Shown piece after piece: positions 41,655-46,762 of a stretch of DNA of 46,762 bases. The DNA comes from an uncultured Lachnospiraceae bacterium (GTDB lineage: Bacteria; Bacillota; Clostridia; Lachnospirales; Lachnospiraceae). The position numbers and the translations under genes were made by a program. Numbering within the stretch: the stretch's first letter is position 1; each line of letters begins with the position of its first letter. Location: contig CASCGD010000013.1 in the NCBI GenBank assembly GCA_949132985.1, positions 1 through 46,762 of the forward strand, in the 5' to 3' direction. A model generated the notes under the pieces. It searched no databases. It saw only the letters and a list, made by a program, of their open reading frames with translations, and was not told where the DNA came from.

Positions 41655-42302
41655 ATGGATGATAAAAAAATTGAACTGATCACAAAGCTTGTCATGGAAG
41701 TGTTGGGAAACGAGGTTTCCCAGGCTCCGAAGGACGGCTACATGGTTCCAATCGGTGTCTCCGCACGGCATGTGCATCTGACCCAGGAGCATGTGGAGGT
41801 GTTGTTTGGTGCGGGCTGTCAGCTCACAAAGAAAAAGGATTTGATGGGCGGACAGTTTGCTTCCAATGAACAGGTGACCATTGTAGGTACAAAGCTTCGT
41901 GCAATCGAGAATGTCCGTATTTTAGGACCTGTCAGAAAGGAGTCTCAGGTGGAGATTTCCATGACAGATGCACGGACATTGGGCGTTGCACCGGTCGTTC
42001 GCAATTCCGGCGATATTGCAGGCTCCGCGCCGATTGCTTTGGTTGGGCCGAAAGGGGCATTGCACTTAAAAGAGGGCTGTATCGTGGCAAAGCGGCATAT
42101 ACATATGTCACCCGCTGATGCAGCAGCGGCAGGTGTTGCCGACAAGGATGTGGTATCCGTTGCAGCGATGAACGAGCGGGGTACCACGTTTGATGAGGTT
42201 TTGATCCGTGTGGATCCAAGCTTCACGCTGGAGATGCACATTGATACGGATGAGGCAAATGCGGCGCAATTGAAAACCGGTGACGCAGTCATCATGAAAT
42301 AG
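41655..42302 (+). CDS. pduL: PduL-type phosphotransacylase
   Basis: The 215-aa protein starts with DDKKIELITKLVMEVLGNE, an amphipathic encapsulation helix. Two PduL domains follow, with the zinc-binding pairs ARHVHLTQEHVE (about 40) and KRHIHMSPADAA (about 152). The enzyme converts propionyl-CoA (or acetyl-CoA) and phosphate to the acyl-phosphate and frees CoA for PduP inside the shell. ATG 41655 was chosen because the helix begins there and ggagcgg lies upstream; the earlier TTG at 41580 is unlikely. No acyl kinase gene is present in the window. Confidence 0.94.
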   Translation: MDDKKIELITKLVMEVLGNEVSQAPKDGYMVPIGVSARHVHLTQEHVEVLFGAGCQLTKKKDLMGGQFASNEQVTIVGTKLRAIENVRILGPVRKESQVEISMTDARTLGVAPVVRNSGDIAGSAPIALVGPKGALHLKEGCIVAKRHIHMSPADAAAAGVADKDVVSVAAMNERGTTFDEVLIRVDPSFTLEMHIDTDEANAAQLKTGDAVIMK

Positions 42303-42325
42303 GATTGCAGTAAGGGTAAAGACAG

Positions 42326-42592
42326 ATGATGATAGGCAAGGTTGTTGGAAGTGTGATTTCCACGCGAAAAAATGAAAATCTGGTGGGCAATAAATTCCTT
42401 ATTATAGAGCCGGTCAAATCTATGGCGCACGTGGGGGAGCGCCTCGTTGCCATTGACAATGTAGGCGCAGGTATCGGCGAGGTTGTTTTGGTTGCAACCG
42501 GAAGTGCCGCAAGAATCGGATGCGGAATGGACGGTGCGCCGATTGACGCTGCGATTGTCGGAATTATTGATGAAGGTGTAAAATTTGAGTGA
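42326..42592 (+). CDS. BMC pentameric vertex protein (EutN/CcmL)
   Basis: This is the 88-aa single-domain BMC-P protein: MIGKVVGSVISTRKNENLVG, KFLIIEPV, ERLVAIDNVGAGIGEVVLVA, TGSAARI. Pentamers cap the twelve vertices of the shell. The stop TGA (42590-42592) is the first three bases of tgattcag, the core of repeat family B that fills the following gap. The start has a weak ribosome site (taagggtaaagacag). Confidence 0.95.
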   Translation: MMIGKVVGSVISTRKNENLVGNKFLIIEPVKSMAHVGERLVAIDNVGAGIGEVVLVATGSAARIGCGMDGAPIDAAIVGIIDEGVKFE

Positions 42593-42840
42593 TTCAGATT
42601 GCAGCTTGGGTTTCCCAAAATGATTTTTCATGTTCAAATTGCCGGTTATTGGTTGCGGGGTGGGCAGTAACGTGTAAGGCGCTGCTTTTTACGCCCCGGG
42701 AACGCGCATTGGCTGTGCGTTCCGCGAGAACATGATTCAGGAGTGAGGGGTGATTTTTGCGCAGCAAAATTCGCAGTATCGCTCCGAATCGTTCCTATGA
42801 GCGGCTCACGAGCCGTGAATAGTAACTGTAAGGCAGCTGT
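42590..42840 (+). repeat. Dispersed repeat family B, copy 3 (split and reordered)
   Basis: The first part (tgattcagattgcagcttgg to cggggtgggcagtaac, 42590-42671) matches the 3' half of copy 1. The second part (cgtgtaagg... with hairpin GAACGCGCA-ttggc-TGTGCGTTC at 42700-42722 and core agaacatgattcag) matches its 5' half. A third hairpin ggctcacgagcc lies near 42803-42814. The modules appear in a different order than at 8643-8790. Confidence 0.7.
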
Positions 42841-42877
42841 AATCGGAACAGAACAGTTTTGATACTGGAGTAGTAAA

Positions 42878-44209
42878 ATGATAGAGATTAATGAACTGAT
42901 TGGTGTAGTGAAGGACAGCGGAGTTTGCGGCGCCGGAGGCGCGGGATTCCCTTCCTATGGAAAAATTGATGTCCGTGCGAAGACGATCATTCTGAACTGT
43001 GCAGAATGTGAGCCTTTGCTGCGGTTACATAGACAGGTATTGGAGAAATATCCTTATGAGATCTTAAGCACTCTGTATCAGATGGCGCTCTCCATCGGGT
43101 GTGATCAGGTTATCATCGGTGTGAAGGAGGCCTACAAGCATACAGTGGAAGCTGTTCATGCGCACCTGCGTTCGTTTCCTATTATATCCATTGGTCTTCT
43201 GCCGGAGGTGTATCCGGCAGGAGATGAGGTGGTTTTGATCCATGAGCTGACCGGAAAGGTTGTACCGCCGGGAAGCATTCCGATTCAGGTGGGTGTGGCC
43301 GTGTTCAATGTGGAGACCGTTTTTAATATTTATCAGGCATTGAATATGAAACGTCCCGTGACGCATAAGTTTGTCACGATCACGGGAGAGGTAAAGGCGC
43401 CCTGCACACGCTACGTGCCGCTGGGAATGACGGTGGAGAGCGTGGTTGCATTGGCGGGCGGCGTGACGGTTGAAAACCCGGTGTACCTTCTGGGCGGGCC
43501 GATGACCGGAAATCTCGGCGGTAAGGATGATCTGATCACAAAGACATCAAACGCGATCATTGTGCTCCCAGAGAATCACCTGGTAGTCCAGAAAAAGCGA
43601 AGAAATACACAAATCAGCATGAAACGTGCGATGGCATCCTGCTGTCAGTGTGAGATGTGTACGGATTTGTGTCCGAGGAATCTGTTGGGGCACCCGATTC
43701 AGCCGCATCTTTTCATGCGGGCAGCGACTTCCGGGTCAACACAGGATGTCGGAACATTTTTGAATACATTTTTCTGTTGCTCCTGCGGATTGTGCGAGAT
43801 GTATTCGTGCAATCAGGATCTGACACCCCGAACGCTTATCACAGAGTATAAAGGAGGACTTCGGGCGAACGGTGTCAAGCCGCCGAAGGTGGAGCCGGCT
43901 CCCGTAAAGAAAGCGCGTTCCCTGCGCAGGGTTCCGATCTCACGTCTGCGGGCAAGACTGGGGCTGGACATCTACAATGTAAAGGCGCCTCTGGACGAGT
44001 CCTATATCATTGCGGATCATGTGCGCATCAAAACGAGCCAGCACATCGGCGCGCCGGCGGTTCCCATCGTGAAGGCCGGGGATCTGGTGAAGGAAGGGCA
44101 GAAGATTGGTGAGGCGGCAGAAAACGCCTTAAGTCTTCCGGTTCATGCGTCCATCGACGGTGTTGTGACGAGCGTGAGTGCGCAGGAGATTGAAATTAAG
44201 ACGAGATAG
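42878..44209 (+). CDS. pduS: PduS-like flavin/iron-sulfur electron transfer protein (RnfC family)
   Basis: The 443-aa protein has the RnfC-type NADH/FMN-binding region (GVCGAGGAGFPSYGKIDV, IILNCAECEPLL), an SLBB segment (GEVKAPCTRYVPLGMTVESV) and a double 4Fe-4S domain, CCQCEMCTDLCP (about 255-266) and CCSCGLCEMYSC (about 300-311). A C-terminal lipoyl-like barrel follows (GAPAVPIVKAGDLVKEGQKI). PduS proteins pass electrons from NADH, in propanediol BMCs usually toward cobalamin reduction. In a B12-independent locus the acceptor is unclear and could be the activase or the PduT cluster (inference). Confidence 0.92.
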   Translation: MIEINELIGVVKDSGVCGAGGAGFPSYGKIDVRAKTIILNCAECEPLLRLHRQVLEKYPYEILSTLYQMALSIGCDQVIIGVKEAYKHTVEAVHAHLRSFPIISIGLLPEVYPAGDEVVLIHELTGKVVPPGSIPIQVGVAVFNVETVFNIYQALNMKRPVTHKFVTITGEVKAPCTRYVPLGMTVESVVALAGGVTVENPVYLLGGPMTGNLGGKDDLITKTSNAIIVLPENHLVVQKKRRNTQISMKRAMASCCQCEMCTDLCPRNLLGHPIQPHLFMRAATSGSTQDVGTFLNTFFCCSCGLCEMYSCNQDLTPRTLITEYKGGLRANGVKPPKVEPAPVKKARSLRRVPISRLRARLGLDIYNVKAPLDESYIIADHVRIKTSQHIGAPAVPIVKAGDLVKEGQKIGEAAENALSLPVHASIDGVVTSVSAQEIEIKTR

Positions 44210-44282
44210 TAACTGACAGACTGATAAATGATGTAATTTTGGAGAGGTTCAGGCTGTTTGGAGGATAGAGAGGGAATAGATC

Positions 44283-44831
44283 ATGGGTAGAGCATTAGGA
44301 ATGGTGGAATATAAAACCGTTTCCACCGGCGTGTTGGCGGCGGATCTGGTGTTGAAGACTGCGGATGTGAAGATCGTTGAGGCACAGACGGTCTGCCCGG
44401 GCAAGTATATCGTGGTTTTTGAGGGGGATCTGAGCGCGGTACGCGCGTCGCTGGATGCGGCGGCGACCCGTTATCCGGAACAGCTCATCGACAGCTTTCT
44501 CTTAGGTAATCCTCACGAGGGCATTTTCCCGGCGATTTACGGGGCTGCGGATATCAAAAACCGAAATGCGCTGGGCGTTCTCGAAACCTTTGACGCGGCG
44601 GCGATCTTTGTGGCGGCGGATGAGGCGGCGAAGACGGCGGAGGTTGACCTGATTGAGATACGCGTGGCCCGGGGTATGTGCGGAAAATCCTATGTGTTTC
44701 TCACCGGAGAGGTGGCGGCGGTTTCCGCGTCCATCGCGAAAGCCGAGGCGGCGGTTTCCGAGCGTGGCATGTATCTGGACAGCTCGGTGATTGCGAGTCC
44801 GGATGCGCAGCTGTGGGATACGATTTTATAA
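44283..44831 (+). CDS. pduT: PduT-like tandem BMC-domain shell protein
   Basis: The 182-aa protein has two BMC domains in tandem (GRALGMVEYKTVSTGVLAAD and NALGVLETFDAAAIFVAADE), giving trimers that look like hexamers. Cys38 in the loop AQTVCPGKYI is at the position where PduT holds a 4Fe-4S cluster at the three-fold pore. It is directly behind the pduS-like gene, and the two are known to interact, so the pair could move electrons through the shell. The terminator at 44857 follows. Confidence 0.93.
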   Translation: MGRALGMVEYKTVSTGVLAADLVLKTADVKIVEAQTVCPGKYIVVFEGDLSAVRASLDAAATRYPEQLIDSFLLGNPHEGIFPAIYGAADIKNRNALGVLETFDAAAIFVAADEAAKTAEVDLIEIRVARGMCGKSYVFLTGEVAAVSASIAKAEAAVSERGMYLDSSVIASPDAQLWDTIL

Positions 44832-44856
44832 CAGAAAACTACAGGCAATGTTTTCA

Positions 44857-44882
44857 GGCTGTCGGGAACCCGACAGCTTTTC
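44857..44882 (+). terminator. Terminator of the BMC operon
   Basis: ggctgtcgg and ccgacagc form a strong stem (44857-44877), followed by ttttc. It separates the shell operon from the regulator gene. Confidence 0.8.
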
Positions 44883-44916
44883 GTGCTTGATATTTATAAT
44901 ACTGGGAGGGCAAAAT

Positions 44917-45684
44917 ATGCTTGCAGCGGAGCGGAGAAACGAGATTTTAACGATTTTGAGAGAAGAAGGGCGTGTGATTGTCGCTGATCTGAGCAAAAAG
45001 TATGATGTGACGGAGGAGACGATCCGGCGGGATCTGGAGAAGCTGGAGAACGACGGGTATGCAGAGCGTACTTACGGAGGTGCGGTGCTGCGGGGCGGCG
45101 AGAAGGACGAGGTGCCCTTTCTCATGCGGAAGCGCGAAAACGTGGAGGCGAAAATGCGCATTGCCACGGCACTCTCACAGATGATAAACGACGGTGACCG
45201 TATCATGCTGGACGCCAGTACGACAGCACTGTTTGTGGCGAAGCAGATTCGGGACAAAAAGAATATTACGGTGATCACAAACTCCATTGAGATTTTGCTG
45301 GAGCTCTCGGATATACCGGAGTGGAAGGTTTTATCGACCGGCGGCTCGCTGAGGGGCCGGGCACTTTCTCTTCTGGGATATCAGGCGGAGCGCATGGTGG
45401 ACGGCTTTTTTGTGGACAAGGCGATCATCTCCTGCAAGGGCGTGGATTTGAACAAAGGCTTTACCGATTCCAACGAGCTGGATGCCGGGATTAAAAAGCA
45501 GATGTTAAACTCCGCTACAAAGCGTATCATGGCGGTTGACAACGCGAAGTTTGATAAATTATCATTTACTCAGGTGGTGGATTTTTCAGGAATCAATTTG
45601 CTGGCAACGGATAAGAAGCTTTCTGAGGAATGGGAAGCGCGTCTTGCGCAGAGTAATGTGGAGATATTGTATACAGATGAGTAG
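44917..45684 (+). CDS. DeoR family transcriptional regulator
   Basis: The 255-aa protein has an N-terminal winged helix (ERRNEILTILREEGRVIVAD, LSKKYDVTEETIRRDLEKLE, GYAERTYGGAVL) and a DeoR sensor domain (MLDASTTALFVAKQI, KAIISCKGVDLNKGFTDSNE, KRIMAVDNAKFDKLSF) that usually binds a sugar phosphate. DeoR regulators commonly control fucose, rhamnose and related pathways, so it most likely regulates this BMC locus, for instance with fuculose- or rhamnulose-phosphate as inducer (inference). ATG 44917 follows ctgggagggcaaaat. A TATAAT box stands at 44895-44900. The last codons overlap the next gene by 8 bp. Confidence 0.93.
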   Translation: MLAAERRNEILTILREEGRVIVADLSKKYDVTEETIRRDLEKLENDGYAERTYGGAVLRGGEKDEVPFLMRKRENVEAKMRIATALSQMINDGDRIMLDASTTALFVAKQIRDKKNITVITNSIEILLELSDIPEWKVLSTGGSLRGRALSLLGYQAERMVDGFFVDKAIISCKGVDLNKGFTDSNELDAGIKKQMLNSATKRIMAVDNAKFDKLSFTQVVDFSGINLLATDKKLSEEWEARLAQSNVEILYTDE

Positions 45685-46630
45685 AAACAGGATCTATTAT
45701 TTTATTTTGAACACAAATGCCGGGGCGGGCATGGGAAAAAATATCTGGAAGAGTATTTTAAAGCCGGAGCTGATCCGGTGCGGTGTGCATTACCGCGCGT
45801 ATCTGTGTACCTATGCGGGGCATGCGACTGTGTTGGCAAAGAAGATGATGGCGGAGCACGACGGTGAGCTGACGATTGTAGTTGTGGGCGGCGACGGAAC
45901 ATTCAATGAGGTGTTAAACGGTATCTCAGATTTCGGGCGTGTGACCTTTGGATTTATCCCGGTGGGCTCCGCAAATGATCTCGGCTATGGGCTGGGGATT
46001 TCAGGCGACCCGCTGCAATCGCTTCGGCGGATTTTGCGCTGTGGGCGGATTTTGCACATGGATATCGGAAAAACGACGTTTCACAGGGATGGGAGCAGCC
46101 GCTATTTTGCCATCAGCTCAGGAATCGGGCTGGATGCGGAGGCGTGCGTACAGTCCTATGGCGGCAGAATAAAAAACATGCTGAACCGCATGCATCTTGG
46201 AATGCTCAGCTATCTTTTGAATGCGGTGCGTCTCGTGTTTGTGCAGCCGTTGGGCCTGGCGAAGCTTGTATTCACGGATGCAAGGGGCCGGGAGCGGGTG
46301 ATAAAGGTACGCCGGCTTTATTTTCTGGCGGGCATGAACCAGCCGTGTGAAGGCGGTCATTTGATGATGGCGCCCGCGGCTAGTGCGTGTGACGGAAAGC
46401 TTTCCTTTGCGATGGCATACGGGTTTGGGCGCGTGCAGGCGCTTCTTAGCCTTGCACTTCTGGCTTTGCGCAGACATGAGCATATTCCAGGCTATGAGGT
46501 AGTGAATGCGCGGAAATGCCGTATTATGCTGGCAGATAATTTACAGGTGCACACGGATGGAGAAACCTTTGGCAGCCACTGGGATATCACGGTTGAATGC
46601 CTTCCGAAAAAATTGCAGATCATACTTTGA
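45677..46630 (+). CDS. Diacylglycerol/lipid kinase family protein (YegS/DagK-like)
   Basis: The 317-aa protein has the DAGK catalytic domain: FILNTNAGAGMGKNIWK, IVVVGGDGTFNEVLNGI (the GGDGT nucleotide motif at about 71-75), FIPVGSANDLGYGLGI, then SGIGLDAEA. The C-terminal half has the usual beta-sandwich (NLQVHTDGETFGSHWDIT). Such kinases phosphorylate diacylglycerol or related lipids at the membrane. Its start overlaps the DeoR stop, so it is cotranscribed with the regulator; a functional link to the BMC is not obvious and may be just positional. Confidence 0.92.
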   Translation: MSRNRIYYFILNTNAGAGMGKNIWKSILKPELIRCGVHYRAYLCTYAGHATVLAKKMMAEHDGELTIVVVGGDGTFNEVLNGISDFGRVTFGFIPVGSANDLGYGLGISGDPLQSLRRILRCGRILHMDIGKTTFHRDGSSRYFAISSGIGLDAEACVQSYGGRIKNMLNRMHLGMLSYLLNAVRLVFVQPLGLAKLVFTDARGRERVIKVRRLYFLAGMNQPCEGGHLMMAPAASACDGKLSFAMAYGFGRVQALLSLALLALRRHEHIPGYEVVNARKCRIMLADNLQVHTDGETFGSHWDITVECLPKKLQIIL

Positions 46631-46642
46631 AACAGGTTATAA

Positions 46643-46762
46643 AAGAAGAACCCCTCTCATACTATCTAATAAGTAATGGAGCGCCGCGCGTGGATGAAAT
46701 TCCGTGACGGTGTGTCAACAGGCGCAGAGCCGGAGACTGAGATAGCAGAAGGGGGTTTTTTA
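46643..46762 (+). other. Structured region at the window end, probable terminator
   Basis: aacccc (46649-46654) and ggggtt near 46752 can pair as an outer stem before a run of T. Inside, ctatct/agatag and gcgcc/ggcgc may also pair. No known riboswitch signature was recognised. It may be a large terminator of the DeoR/kinase unit or the start of a regulatory RNA for a gene beyond the window. Confidence 0.4.

Noticed and set aside
8643..42840. Family B repeats as integron attC sites
   Set aside because: No integrase or cassette-like gene order is present, and the R'/R'' boxes of attC are not seen.
46643..46762. TPP-riboswitch-like ctgaga near 46730
   Set aside because: Only this short motif fits; the other conserved TPP segments are absent.

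Overview
The window looks like a chromosomal piece of an anaerobic Gram-positive gut bacterium of the Lachnospiraceae (Clostridia). This rests on strong Shine-Dalgarno sites and consensus sigma-A promoters, AddAB instead of RecBCD, rubrerythrin and desulfoferrodoxin, SLH-domain and beta-propeller surface proteins behind ECF sigma factors, and a glycyl-radical-type microcompartment locus. Genus and species cannot be fixed from the sequence alone.

Layout. (1) 1-1125: 3' end of tRNA-Gly, a terminator, a small palindromic mobile-element relic, and a leftward HTH-regulator/membrane-protein pair behind a textbook promoter with a palindromic operator. (2) 1271-7276: an unrecognised 584-aa protein, then a decaying island with an ATPase fragment, a von Willebrand A gene with an internal stop, an intact 216-aa protein, a Ser/Thr kinase remnant lacking its N-lobe and fused to a DUF3990-like piece, a secreted protein broken by a stop and a frameshift, and an intact DUF2974-type hydrolase. 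(3) 7277-17584: dispersed repeats, a DHH phosphoesterase, an ECF sigma/anti-sigma/membrane cluster whose sigma gene seems to start with ATC, a MATE transporter, holA, a TIR-bounded element on the holA stop codon, rpsT, tRNA-Met, tRNA-Val, and a second ECF sigma factor with a membrane-anchored beta-propeller protein. (4) 17859-31174: an SLH protein, a MacA/MacB-like efflux system, and addB-addA. addA carries two unusual inserts between its helicase and nuclease regions. (5) 31277-34335: a rearrangement scar (pieces of hisC and of an MGMT-family gene), a GNAT acetyltransferase, and a rubrerythrin/desulfoferrodoxin/Cdd1-like operon.

(6) 34713-44882 is the centrepiece: a bacterial microcompartment (BMC) locus of the fucose/rhamnose-to-1,2-propanediol glycyl-radical kind. 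It encodes a glycyl-radical-enzyme activase, class II (fuculose-phosphate type) aldolase, GlcG/PduO-C-like protein, CoA-acylating aldehyde dehydrogenase, zinc-type alcohol dehydrogenase, four hexameric shell proteins, PduL, an EutN/CcmL pentamer, PduS-like flavo-iron-sulfur protein and PduT-like tandem-BMC protein. A DeoR regulator and a lipid-kinase-like gene follow. The expected logic is that the aldolase yields lactaldehyde, which is reduced to 1,2-propanediol and dehydrated by a glycyl radical enzyme to propionaldehyde inside the shell. PduP and PduL then make propionyl-phosphate, the alcohol dehydrogenase recycles NADH, and PduS/PduT move electrons across the shell. The glycyl radical dehydratase itself is not in the window. 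Five enzymes carry amphipathic helices that look like encapsulation peptides.

The best leads for something undescribed are: a dispersed repeat family with a hairpin whose stem covaries between four copies, three of them in or beside accessory loci; a BMC shell gene with a strong internal start that would give two isoforms; the activase-led BMC operon without its dehydratase, next to an apparent group II intron tail; and repeat elements that supply the stop codons of three genes.
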